Below, in pieces: positions 1-10,708 of a stretch of DNA of 64,000 nt. Position 1 is the first letter of the stretch. Every line of letters begins with the position of its first letter. This stretch comes from Armigeres subalbatus. Its lineage: Eukaryota; Arthropoda; Insecta; Diptera; Culicidae. Both the position numbers and the translations under genes were made by a program. Under the pieces are notes generated by a model. The model saw only the letters and a list, made by a program, of their open reading frames with translations. It had not been told where the DNA came from and did no database searches. The DNA lies in the NCBI RefSeq assembly GCF_024139115.2, contig NC_085141.1:180303047-180367046 (forward strand), written 5' to 3'.

Positions 1-960
1 GACATAAAGATCCCAAGTAAAATTTGTTCTCGACAGGCCACAGATGCTACAAGTACGAGGCTTGCGGAATAGACACTAGGGGAACTGTATCGGTTTTGGC
101 CATGTTCCTAATTTGGCCAATTTTGCGAATAACTCCAAAAATAAAGCAATTCGGGAGGGTTTTATTAGTTCCAACAAGAGATATATCCCTCACGATTCAA
201 CACTGCTTTTAACTGACCCATTATTTTGGAAAAATATGTATTTTTCAGGGTTGGCCAAAATAGGCACTAAGTTGGCCAAAACCGGTGCACTTCCCCTACC
301 ACCGATAACATCGTAGGAAGAAAGTTCCAGAATGCAGAGCAGTGGAATGCTATCGCAAGAGCGACGACCAGGATAGCCAACATCCTACAACGAAGTTTGA
401 ACCCGAAGCAGTAGTAGTCCGACTACTTATTGTCACGATCGATAGCGGAGGAGCTCCCGTCGGAGCGGGATAGTTCTGCCACCGTGGGCTATCTAAGTCA
501 TTCGCGATATCGATCTGAATGGCTGAATGGCAGGATCGGGATGGCTAAATGGTTTGAGGGCACTTAAAATCGGTTACCGGAGTAAGCTAGATCCACCTCC
601 GGGTGAACGTACCGGATTCAGGTTATTGGAGCACCATTAAACCGGACGCTGTCATCACCCGGAATCTTTTGATCGACTTCAGCACTTGTTCGGTCACACA
701 TTGTGCCTGGTCGTCGGTTGCAGGGGAGCTCCGTTCTATCCGTCGGGGTAGGATAGATCAGTTGCTGGAGACTATCCGAGTAGTCCGCGATCAAGGCTGA
801 ACCTGAATGGCTCAACGATTAAGCTGGGAGCCAAAAGGCTAAAGGATATTGTAAGCAAGTTACTCGAAGTAGGGTAGATTCACCGACGGGGACTAATTGA
901 GTATGGAGTGGTATGTGAACGCACCGGCATTAGGTCGTCCAGGCAATATTGAGTCCGTAA
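1..960 (+). mobile_element. R1-like non-LTR retrotransposon, 3' fragment
   Basis: The tail of an R1-superfamily ORF2 and its 3' UTR. If the MITE at 79-296 is removed with one TA, one frame runs across the junction to a stop at 412-414. It contains DTTTDNIV followed by EQWNAIARATTRIANILQRS. The same region of the R1 copy ending at 10709 reads DTTPDNLV...IWNAVNTASQQIMSKLQR, so the match is direct. The GC-rich stretch 415-960 has no ORF and is taken as 3' UTR, with an uncertain end. The window edge cuts off the 5' part. From 960 to 1957 I see nothing recognisable. Confidence 0.7.
79..296. mobile_element. TA-flanked MITE (218 bp)
   Basis: Imperfect terminal inverted repeats (GGGGAACTGTATCGGTTTTGG at the left, its near complement at the right) are flanked by TA on both sides. 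Removing the element restores an R1-like reading frame exactly. The interior repeats TTGGCCAA-type motifs and has no coding capacity. TA duplication suggests a Tc1/mariner-type transposase as mobiliser (inference). A related 220-bp element lies at 34642-34861. Confidence 0.8.
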
Positions 961-1957
961 TCTTTGGATCATCCTACACAACAACAAAATATTCAATGGA
1001 TGAGAATGCGCTTGGGCTGTGTTACGAAAAAACAACTAACGCCGAACGGCTGTGCCAGGGGTAAAACAACATTGTTATCGGTCGATATTTTTTTTAGTCC
1101 TGCTTACCATGAACAAGTTGGACTTGGACACGAACACGGCTTGTCACGGACAGTGTCTATTTACAGATTCCCATTCTGTTGAAAAAATGCCTCTAGCAGG
1201 ATATGATAGAGAGACTGCCCAAGTATTAAAGTCTTTCTCAATAACCACCGACATAAGACTTGTAAGTATTGTTGTTAACGTATGAGGAGCAAAGTATCTA
1301 CAGGAATATCACCGTTGACTTTGATCTACTGGATAGGATACGGACCACAATTCGTCGATTGGCCACATTCTTGGACTCGATCTAATACTTGGATACTCGA
1401 TCTAATACCCGTTTTTGACCAGCAGAGATACGGTACGGGTCAGCAAGAATACATCGCACAGTGGCAGGCCCTCATACACATCCCGGACAAAACCTGAGAT
1501 TGCGTTCAAAACTTCACCACAGAGTAATTTTGAAACGTTGAATTCATTTTGAGGTTAAAATGGTTATCCGACATACGTTATGTTATCCAAGGGCTTACGC
1601 AAGCCCAAGCCCTAGGATCTAGAACAAAGACAGCGTCCTCAATGTAACATTGCACCAGTCAATTTCCCGCTTTGGCGTAGCTATGCGTAATTCACCACAC
1701 TAACCACCGGAAAGTAGACAAATAAAATAGATTTTAATACATAATACACTTTACGGAATGAGCTTCAATTAGACACCAAAAAACAAATTTACAAGCTACA
1801 ATCAAAAAATTTTGGAACTTGCTCATTCAATATACGAAAAAAAAATTAGGTTTTGTCCGGCTTTCCGCCAATGTGCATCGGTCCCAGATTCGGCGACCGA
1901 CTGCTGCAGAAGCTTTAGAACGAACTGCCTTACTGTGATTAAGGTTTAACTGTGTTC

Positions 1958-2350
1958 CTGGCATGTCCGAGCTCATCTATAAACCAGACAGGCCTGTTCA
2001 CCGGTGGGGCATTAGCTGTCTACGTCATCAACGAAGATCAAACACCCCGGTGCGGTGTGGCAGGTGTAAGCTCTATGACATTCGGAAGAGCTTACTACGT
2101 TCATGTCTCTTTCACAGAACATATCTGGGGGCTTATGAACGTAGTCGAAGCATCCCACATTTTACTTAGCCTTATCCAGCAGTCCTGCACCCGCTAAACT
2201 TCCGCCAGATGTATTTGGAATGAGGCCATCTACGTGCTCTCGTAGATCTTACGTAATCGAATCGCATTGCCCAGGATCTCGATTTTAGGCTGAAATTTCG
2301 GTGCGTACACCAAGTCACCGGCCTCGGTTACATCATCCAATCGCTTACAC
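1958..2350 (-). mobile_element. Decayed R1-type ORF1 (gag) fragment
   Basis: Side-by-side reading with 13675-14095 shows the same order of segments: GACAGGCCTGNNCACCGGTG, the zinc-knuckle region with GCTTACTACGKTCA, then TTATCCAGCA, TGGAATGAGGC and ACCGGCCTCGGTTA. The match is clear at the DNA level but full of indels, so no frame is open. It is an older member of the R1 family found at 10253-15857. Confidence 0.65.
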
Positions 2351-2451
2351 ATTTACTTTACTTTTTTTCTGAAAAGATGTTTAATTTTGATACACATAGT
2401 TAAGTTTGCCATTTCAAGGTGTTTTATGAGATATTGCGAAAAAAAGATTCG

Positions 2452-2524
2452 GCTGCCGGTGGAACTTGAACCCACACTATTCCATTAAGTAAATGGACGT
2501 ATTACCAATTATGCAACAGCTGCC
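2452..2524 (-). other. tRNA-like relic
   Basis: On the minus strand there is a box-A-like stretch (TAATTGGTAAT), a perfect 5-bp anticodon-type stem (TCCAT/ATGGA) around a 7-nt loop, and a box B, GGTTCAAGTTCC, inside a T-arm-like hairpin. The presumed acceptor halves do not pair: both read GGCAGC instead of being complementary. It is therefore a tRNA pseudogene or an orphan SINE head, not a working tRNA. Confidence 0.5.
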
Positions 2525-2529
2525 CTTGT

Positions 2530-3690
2530 GAGAAGTTGTTCTATAATCAGCCAATAACGATGGGATATCAGTCAAATCGAATCTGTTTTTGCAATATTTC
2601 ACACCTCTTCTCTCTACCCTCTTTTACTTTACCACGGGCGCATCCTTACCATGATCGTCTACTTCGCCGCCGTTAGACGATAGTCTTTGGGGTCATCTCA
2701 TGCTTACGCTCATCAATACTTTTCATCTTATTTTCTTTACAAGCAGTTTTATAGTTGTCTTGGAAAATTGAGATCGTTTTATAGAGTTAGTTTTGCCGCC
2801 ATTCTTAAATAACAGGATTTTCAATGGAAAACAACATGCAAGAAAAATTGGAAATCGTCCAATGCACTAGAGTAATTATAAGAATGAGCGTGCATGAGCT
2901 AAGATTGTTTAAAAATAGGAGGAAAAATTATTTATAAACCTATCTAGGTTATTGCAAGTTGAATGCTGACTTATATCACGCACCAAAGCACACTGAAGGA
3001 AGTACTTGCATCATGCATCAGAAGTATCAAAATTCTACTCTCTTCTTCTATACTTACTTTTAACACATTGCTTCTGTTTTCTACGCTTATGGAAATTGGG
3101 TCCAGACTAATTCAATCCATCGACCATTGAGAATAATTGTTGTATTTTAGGTACTATTTAATCCACATCAAAAATAATCTTTGTTGGATTCATTAAAAAA
3201 AAAATATACGAAATGTCCTTCCCCAGTAGGAAAAAACCCATGAAGCGCGTTGCACGCTGTGTGTGGTGTGGCATCCTTGCTCCGTATCCGCCTAAAGTGG
3301 AGCAGTGAGATGTTGGTTGGCGATATGAGTCATCCCAATATATAAGCTGATTTGATTTATTATGTTGCTAACAAAAGGAAAATAAACAATTCCCCCCAAC
3401 AGCTTCCCTTCAGTCTGGGATCATACGAGGGGTTGGATAGTAACGACAAATAACGCAGTGGTAAAACACAATTCGCGTGCAACTTTTCTCCCAGCGAGAG
3501 CCATACATGTTTATGAGTGTACGCATCCTTTTGTATAATACAGTCTCTGTTCTTATCTCCCAGCAGAACTTGCCTTTTTCTTCGCCACGCATCGCTACAT
3601 ATTTATCATTCAACTCCCATTCGGGTGGGGTTATGCCGCGCTCGGTGCCATCATCGGGAGAATTCCTTTTCCTTTTCAATTTCCCAGTTG
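2530..3690. other. No recognisable feature
   Basis: AT-rich sequence with no long ORF, terminal repeats or duplicated segment that I can support. A more GC-rich patch near 3240-3320 has no open frame. Confidence 0.5.
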
Positions 3691-3691
3691 A

Positions 3692-3696
3692 TCAGT
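3692..3696 (+). promoter_or_regulatory. Candidate initiator (TCAGT)
   Basis: ATCAGTC matches the arthropod initiator TCAGT and lies 46 nt upstream of the ATG at 3742. No TATA box is evident at the expected distance. It counts only together with the small ORF and poly(A) signal downstream. Confidence 0.35.
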
Positions 3697-3741
3697 CGGG
3701 GAAGTTGTTTCGGTTTTCCAGAACGTGTAGGGAAATTTTAC

Positions 3742-3879
3742 ATGCGCAAACTTACTTCTCTGCTGGTGCTGCTGGGAGTAGTTGTTTGCATTGAAGGGTG
3801 CCCCGGGCGTGACGAAATATATTCAATGCAGTCGGCACCCGAGGAGAGTCTCCACGTTGTCAATTGCTGTGTTGACTAG
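3742..3879 (+). CDS. Putative short secreted peptide
   Basis: A 45-codon ORF starting MRKLTSLLVLLGVVVCIEG, a textbook signal peptide with a basic N-terminus and a hydrophobic core. It is followed by about 26 acidic, cysteine-containing residues (CPGRDEIY...VVNCCVD). The start is chosen because the signal peptide begins there; the frame is open upstream to about 3517, but that stretch looks non-coding. A TCAGT initiator lies at 3692 and AATAAA at 3884-3889, four bases after the stop. The short CPGRDEIY stretch faintly recalls the start of TIL-type inhibitor domains, but the cysteine spacing does not fit, so no function is assigned. It could be chance. Confidence 0.45.
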   Translation: MRKLTSLLVLLGVVVCIEGCPGRDEIYSMQSAPEESLHVVNCCVD

Positions 3880-3883
3880 TATC

Positions 3884-3889
3884 AATAAA
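3884..3889 (+). promoter_or_regulatory. Poly(A) signal AATAAA
   Basis: A canonical signal immediately after the stop of the 45-aa ORF, implying a very short 3' UTR. Confidence 0.4.
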
Positions 3890-3899
3890 TTACTTCATT

Positions 3900-5736
3900 T
3901 GTATGCTCGGGGGATACTTTGTTCACGCACGATGGGCTTTTCCAAATCAGAGTAATTTAAATTGTATTCCAATGTGGCATGGCAGTGGTTGGTCTAGTTT
4001 CCAAGACAGCTTGTTATCTGCGCTAAATCATTGGCGACAAATGACTGTCGGAATACTGAATGAGGCAAAATTTTTACTATTCAACAAATTTTCAAAAAAA
4101 AAATTGCCCAGCACAAAAAAGGTAGTCATTTATTTACCACCCTTAATGTATACCGTTTCTGAATAATTTATTTATTTCGCCTCATGAAAAAATCGTATTC
4201 CTTCAATCAATGCTATACATATTACAAAAATAAATTGAAGAAAATGAAGCATTTCTAATTAATGTCGAAGTTCCAACAAGACCAATTTCTAAGCCACAGA
4301 GAAACAGTCACAGCACTTAAAATAGTCAAACGTATGGAACGTGGACATGATTTGCAAACTCCAAACACTAATGTTTGGACCCACTGATAAAATGGCAAAC
4401 GACGTTGTGTGCGTATTCTGTTTGTCTGTAAGCATACTTTTGTTTGCCAGGTGAAAGTCCGTCCCATAGCTCAGCTGAACCTACTTGAGCTTCGTTATCA
4501 AGAGCGTAATAAATCTTCAAAGCTGCAGGCACGGCAGGATGGTTCTACTAGCTGGTCTGGTTAAGAGAGAGACCGCATACATAGCAAATGCTCCATTCCA
4601 GAGAAGGATTTGTGTACTAAGCTGCTATTTGAAAAATGCTTCTTGTTAGCCGGTGGGGGTTTACAATGGTTTAGGTAGAACTTTATGGGAAACTTCAACC
4701 AGTTTCAGAGCTGATCTGCGTTGCAGTGCAACATATATTTGAACATTACGGTGTATAATTAGTGTAATGTTGCAGAACATTGTAATGGAATTTTTGGTAG
4801 ATTGACCGCTAATGTCGTTATTCCAGATACGATGATTCTGATCAGGTTGCCTACCAGAGGTGAGTATCAATCACACTAGAAGAGGTTGCCATTTCTTGAG
4901 TTCCCGGCTGTTCTGGGACAAAGTAATCAAAGACTGCAAACGAAAGTTGGTCCCTATTTGTTTTGTCGGACCACAAATCCAATTTGCTGAGCCAATGTGA
5001 ATGGGAAGGGTGCGCGTCGCTATTGTCGACTTATCCGACGGTTCGTCCACCCCTATGCTCCGCTCCTATGGGTCCTAATTAAGGGAAATTTCCTCTTAAA
5101 TCCTCTTAAAGTGTATGTCATATTTTTAATACGAACGTTTCTTCGGAGTGCTGTTTTATTTTTATTTTTTTATGCCCTTAGCTAATTGTTTAAAGTTAAA
5201 CCCTGCATATTTGTAAGACTTTAATATAAGATATTCATTATTCTCATCTAGGCTTATTTAGTATACAATAGTTATATTTTAATTGACAATCAATTACTAA
5301 TGACATATTTCAAAATATAACTCATTGTCTTTACGACGAACAGTGGTATGCAAAATACAAAAAGTAACAGTTTTGATGTAACTTTCAATGTTTGTTTACT
5401 CAACATTCTGGAGCGACGATAGTGTCCGCAAAACTTGCACTGGAACACTAAGTTGAGCAACAAAATAACTTTTCTCAGTGGTTGATATGATATGAAATTG
5501 CTTCCATCTTCAAAAATGTAACATTTTTTAAAACTATGTTTCACTGGTCAAAACGCCCCAGTGTAGGCAGGACGATGTGATCTTACCAACTGGACACAAG
5601 CGCGGCGAGCTTGCAGCAGTTGCATCCAAATTATATGGAAACTATTGAAATGTAATTCAAACCTGCTTAAATGAACTTATGTTGGTTTTTCAATATCAAG
5701 CACATAAGGATTTGTGATTTTTTTATTATGGGATTG
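3900..5736. other. No recognisable feature
   Basis: AT-rich sequence. Open frames here are short, biased and without domain signatures. No terminal repeats found. Confidence 0.5.
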
Positions 5737-6715
5737 ATAAAATACTAATTAGAAGCAAAAGGGAAGAATAAAGAAGAAAGAAGGAAGAAGAAAGAAAGAA
5801 GACGGAAGCAAGAAGAAGGAAAAAGAAAGAGGGAAGAAAGAATAAGGTAAAAGGAAGATGGAAAATGAAAAAAATGGAAACAGGAAGAAGAAGAGAGAAG
5901 AAAGAAGGAAAAATGAAAAAGGAAGAAGGAACAAAGAGAGAAAGAAGAAGGAAGAAGGGAAAATGTAGGAAGAAAGAAGAAGGAAAAAGAAAGAAAGAAA
6001 ATGGAAGAATGAAGAAGGAAAACGATGAAAGAAAGAAGGAAGAAGAAAAAACGAAGAAGAAAGGAGGATGAAGAAAGAAAGAAGAACGTAGAGGAAAGAA
6101 TGAAAAAAAATGAGAAAGATTAAGAATGAAAGAAAAAGGCAGAAGGAAGAAAGAATAAGGAAGAAGAAAACAGGAGAATAAAGGAGGCAGAAGGAAGAAG
6201 AATGAGGAAAGAAAGAAGAAGAAAGAAAGAAAGAAGAAGGAAGAAAGAAGAACGAAGAAGGAAGAAGAAATCATAAAGAAGGAAGAAAGAAGAAGGAAGG
6301 AGGAAGGAGGAAGAAGGAAGAAAAAAGAAGGAAGAAGGAATGAAGAAAATGGAAGAAGGAAAAAAAAAGAAGGAAAAATAAAGAAGGAAGTAAGAAGCAG
6401 GCAGAAGGAATCAGGACGAAGGAATCAGGAAGAAATAAGAAGGAAGAAGGACAAAGAAAGAAGAAGGAAAAAGTAAGACTGAAGAAAGTAGAAAGACGAA
6501 GGAAGAAAGAAGAAGGAAAAAAGAGAAGGAAGAGAAAGAATAAAAAAGAAGGAAGATGGAAAAAGGAGAAGTAAGAAGGAAGAAGAAATAAGACAGACGA
6601 AAGGAGGAAAGAAGAAGGGAGAAGGAAGGAAGGAAGAAGCAAGAAGGAAGACGGAAGGCGGAAGCAGGAAGAATAAAAAGAAGAAAGAACAAGGAAGAGG
6701 GACCAAGGAAGAATA
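5737..6715. repeat. Polypurine tract, about 1 kb
   Basis: Almost every base of the + strand is A or G, built from GAAGAAAGAAGGAAGAA-like units without a strict period. Long open frames on both strands here (Ser/Phe/Leu-rich on the minus strand, Lys/Glu/Arg-rich on the plus) are composition artefacts. Such tracts can form triplex (H-) DNA. Confidence 0.95.
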
Positions 6716-6794
6716 AAGAAATTCTCTGTTCTCAGTTCTCGGGTGTCAGTTCACTTTTCGCTTCCTTTTATTTTCTTTGACTGTTCGGAAAAAT

Positions 6795-6895
6795 GGTTTT
6801 CGTACGGCCGAGTTGCCGAATAATATGCAATTAATTGACTGTTCGGCCAAACGACCCGTTCGGCCAAACGACATTCGGCCAAATGGCCTGACACT
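6795..6895. repeat. TTCGGCCAAACGAC repeat cluster
   Basis: Several near copies of TTCGGCCAAACGAC in a row. The same motif family forms the larger degenerate array at 23100-23700 and stray copies near 48340 and 50300. Confidence 0.7.
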
Positions 6896-7295
6896 GAATA
6901 AACCTTCTCAATAGCAACTTATGTAAGTGTAGAGCCGGTAACTGGAGCCTCCTAAGTTGAAAATCCGGCCAAGTTCCAGTTCAAATGTAGAGACATTGAA
7001 GAAAAAGAGCCGGTAACAATGAAGCCATCAAGTAGTTTGGTACTTCTAGTAAAATTACGCTTCCAGGTAGCAGCTAGCAGGCAACTCCTCGTCTTCCCAT
7101 ATTTTCGACATAATATGATGCAGAACTTCATAAAGCTGCTTATTACCAGTGTTTTTTCATATATTATCTTACCATAATAAGTGTGTTTTAATGCATCAAA
7201 TTGTAGCACACAAGCAGCCCAAATACATGCAACAGGCATTAATTTGTGAACAAAAAGTGGTTACCTAATAATTTCTTTAAAAAACAAATGCTTTC

Positions 7296-7375
7296 CGCAG
7301 AAACGTCGGGTAATTCCAAAATTAAGCCGTTTTGATTATCATTAGACTGAGAAAGCCATATCCATAAAACAATAG
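7296..7375 (+). repeat. Dispersed GAAACGTCGGG repeat, copy 1
   Basis: Shares GAAACGTCGGG, then ATTAAGCCGT and TTAGACTGAGAAAGCCA, with a second copy at 48745-48815. The repeat looks like the retained end of one retroelement family. See the findings for a possible ribozyme origin. Confidence 0.45.
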
Positions 7376-7539
7376 ACCTTTTCATGTTTTCAAAAAGTAT
7401 CAAAAATTCAGCCCAGAATCACAATTCTTATGCTAAAATAAGCATCCTGTCAAATTTTCAGCTAATTCGGATAAAATTTCGAGGTGGCTCAAATCGATTT
7501 AGTGTTTTGGGGCTATTTTCAATTTTGTAAAAAATCTAA

Positions 7540-9050
7540 CTACACAGTATTAATTTTTGTGTAAATTTACGTTTATTTTCATGCACATATTTGGAGCATG
7601 AAAATAAACGTAAAAATGATTCATATATTAAATTTACACGGATTGAAAGTGTAGGCATGTAATTTCAATTGAATCTCATCAAGCGTTTAAAGTTACACGA
7701 TCGTGTAATTTTAAATAATGGTGTAGCTTTACATTTCGTTTACGACGTTTTTTTAGATTTAGGAATTTTTGCAGAAAAATTCTAGAAAGTCAAATGGGCA
7801 ATTCAAGCCAGGTTTTGATAAAGGCATAATGTAATCAATTCAGTTCCTCTTCTATATAACAACCCTATGTTATAAAGCAAATCGCCCTTTTTGACAATAT
7901 TCCTAAATGCAAAAACAGAATTGCATATAGGTCTATACATCATCGCAGTTCAATTTTTATTCGACTAAAACAAAACCAAAAACAAATGTGACAGTATCAT
8001 TTAAATAAAACAACGGGGAATCGAGTTCTATAAATTCATTTATTCATTCATTCAATTAATTATTCCAGTAAAATCAGCCTTTCACTTCAATGTTTGACAA
8101 AACAGAGATAATTTTGCGAATAATTCGCCGCATTTGCTTAACGCGTGTTGCCGTTATATTAGAATATTTTGAAAGAATATTCCCGAAGATGGTTAATATA
8201 GTTCTGTCAAGATCCGAATACCAAATTAGAGAGAGTGCTGCATCATGTCCACCACTTGCGGATGCACAATAATCTATAGCATCATAGGGTTTGAATGGCG
8301 GAACGAAGCTGCCTTTTGATCACCAAGTTTGCTCGTTTGTACATTTTTGTTTGCCGTTACGAATGGTTTTTAGTTTGGCAGCTGAATGTACAGAATACTG
8401 GTGCCCGGAACTGTTTGGTTATATGTTTTACCATCATCTTTACACTATGCTCCACAAAATCACAGCACAAATTCAAACTATTCGAATTGAAGTGCCGCTG
8501 TCGCAGACGCCGATATCCCGCCCTCCGAAATCACACATTCGAAACATTTTTGGAAATCATGAACTCGCGTATGGGAAGCAACATTTTTGCACGTCCTTGA
8601 AATCAGCAGCACGAAACTCACACTTGATCATGTCGGAACAAAACAAATTAAAAACCACCTGACTGAGTGAAAAAAATGAAGTGCGCTTGCGGCATCCACC
8701 ATTTCGTTTCTTTTTTTATGTTGCTTTAATTTTACACGATGATTGAAAATTAAATCAACTTTGATTGAATTATAAATGGTTATCCATTTATTTTTAAAGA
8801 AGCTGTTAAAAAATACATTGTACTGTAAAATTAGATGGAAATAAATTTAAAATTATATGTTTTTTGATGCTCTTATTATGTGCATTAAAATTAACTCAAT
8901 TTTCAATCGCAATTCTGATTAAATCAATAAATTTTTAAAGCAATTGTGAAAACAACTCAATTTTCAATCATATTTCGGATTCAATCAATTTATTATTACA
9001 TTATTTTTAATTTACACATCGTGTAAATTTAAATATTTTTTGCTGTGTAG
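7540..9050. mobile_element. Non-autonomous DNA element with CTACACAG ends
   Basis: The left end, CTACACAGTATTAATTTTTG, is mirrored by TTTTTTGCTGTGTAG at the right. Inside both ends are GTGTAAATT and GTTTACGTT-type motifs in inverted order. The interior (8080-8690) is less AT-rich and has open frames of 60-123 codons, none with a recognisable domain. On the minus strand a TCAGT motif near 8660 precedes a short ATG frame at 8634 that runs into GTGAGT. I cannot build a protein from it. A piece of the same family, inverted, lies at 35640-35760. No clear target duplication seen. Confidence 0.55.
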
Positions 9051-9681
9051 ATATATAAACATCGAAAACCATCGGAAAACCATCTTTACGCAAGCTTTTT
9101 GCAAGCAAGCTCTATAGTTTTGTGAACATTGTGATTTATTCCGTTCACGTTTTGACCATGTTAAAGTGATTTTCGAGCTTCTAAGTGCATAAAGAGGGCT
9201 GCAAAATGCTGGATTGACATCAAGAAAGGAGCGCCCAACAGAGCTCTGGTCCCCACAAGTCTCTATCTCACGCTTCCACGGGTCGTCCGATGCCAAAAGA
9301 CCGCCAGCTAAGGGTTGTGTACTTAGCTGGTAGTGCATCCTGGACACTGTTGTCCTTCTGACATCAGCTAGAGTGAGAAGGTACGCCTCGAGCGTCTGTT
9401 CATTCAGGAGGTGCGGCTCAAACAGCGTTCGCCTGGTACCCAGCGGCTGATTAACGAAATGCTGTATCGCGTCAGCTATACCTAAGGTGACAGCCCCATC
9501 ATCGCGATGTAGGTAACGCGACCCCGGTAAGGTAGCTTACTGAAGCCTCTCAAATACCACGAAAAATGGAGATAGAAGAAAAAGAGAACGTTATTTTTGG
9601 CAACCGACTCGGCAACGAAATAAGGACTATGATTGGAAACTCGGTACCTGGAATGTCAGGACCCTAAATGAACCTGGACGA

Positions 9682-10250
9682 GTGAGCCTTCTGGCTCATG
9701 AACTGCAGAAGGTTGCAGTGAACGTGGCTGCTATTCAAGAAGTCCGATGGCCTAGATCCGGAGAACGTGAATTCCGAGCCGTAGACCCCACGACCAACAC
9801 TGCATTCAAATATAACATCTATCACAGCGGCGGTGAAAAAGCAGAGCATGGAGTTGGTTTCATAGTGATGGGCAAGCAGATGAAGCGAGTGATGCGGTGG
9901 AAACCCATTAGCGAACGAATCTGTGTGTTAAGGATACGGGGCAAATTCTTCAATTACAGCCTAATCAACGTTTACGCACCGACAAACGATAAATCCGACG
10001 ACGTGAAGGACACGTTTTATGAATGTCTTGATAAAGCCTATGGAGAGTGCCCAAAGCATGACGTGAAAATTGTTATCGGAGACGCTAAAGCTCAGGTCGT
10101 TAGAGAGGACTTTTTCCGTCCTATAATCGGTAGGGAGAGCCTTCACTCCGCTACCAATGACAATGGTCTACGGCTAGTAAATTTTGTTGCTGCCAGAGGG
10201 ATGGCCACCAGTAGCACCTACTTTGCACAAAAGAACATCCGAAAGCACAC
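9682..10250 (+). pseudogene. RTE endonuclease domain, N-terminal part
   Basis: An open frame for an apurinic-type (exonuclease/endonuclease/phosphatase) nuclease that would nick target DNA. Visible motifs: VAAIQEVRW with the catalytic glutamate, INVYAPT, and KIVIGDAKAQV, where other copies have GD-N-AQ, so the conserved Asn is changed to Lys. It then reads SATNDNGLRLVNF and STYFAQKNIRKHT, where the R1 element cuts in. The frame resumes at 15872 (WRHSNG) and after the SINE (VDGRHFSDVIDV). The start given is the first Met-like codon; the true N-terminus (WNVRTLNE) is upstream, near 9645. Not functional. Confidence 0.85.
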
Positions 10251-10708
10251 CTTTTTACCTTTTTTTTTTTTTTTTTCTTGAGCAAGGGTAAACGGAAATC
10301 TGCAACCAGACACCTGAGGAGGTACTCAGGTAGTGTGGGGATGGGTATGTCATGTAACTCTTACCCGACCCACTAAAACCAAAACCCTTTCGCCAGTCCG
10401 TACCCCCGGCCCGCAATTAAGCAATACATCAGGGAGGGACTATTGAGAACGCTCACGCCTATGCTAACGCACTTGACGTCAATACACACAACATCGACTT
10501 CAAGGGTGGCTACCTCACCACCCGTCGATCGCAAGCTATGATAGTAACCTAACGGTCCGTATCATAATCTCACGTTGGAGACGAGCACCCCGACAACAAC
10601 CACCGCGCGTGAACCGCAATGACCTCTATATCTACATACTGAGGTCCCCGCAGCCCACCCGCAACATGTTGGTTGTCGGGGTGAGTGTTTACTGCATCAC
10701 AGGTGCCC

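Noticed and set aside
5726..6706. Long Ser/Phe/Leu-rich minus-strand ORFs (up to 182 codons)
   Set aside because: They are translations of the polypurine/polypyrimidine tract; all frames are similarly open.
8291..8662. 123-codon ORF inside the CTACACAG element
   Set aside because: Overlaps other frames of similar length; no family recognised, so left as element interior.
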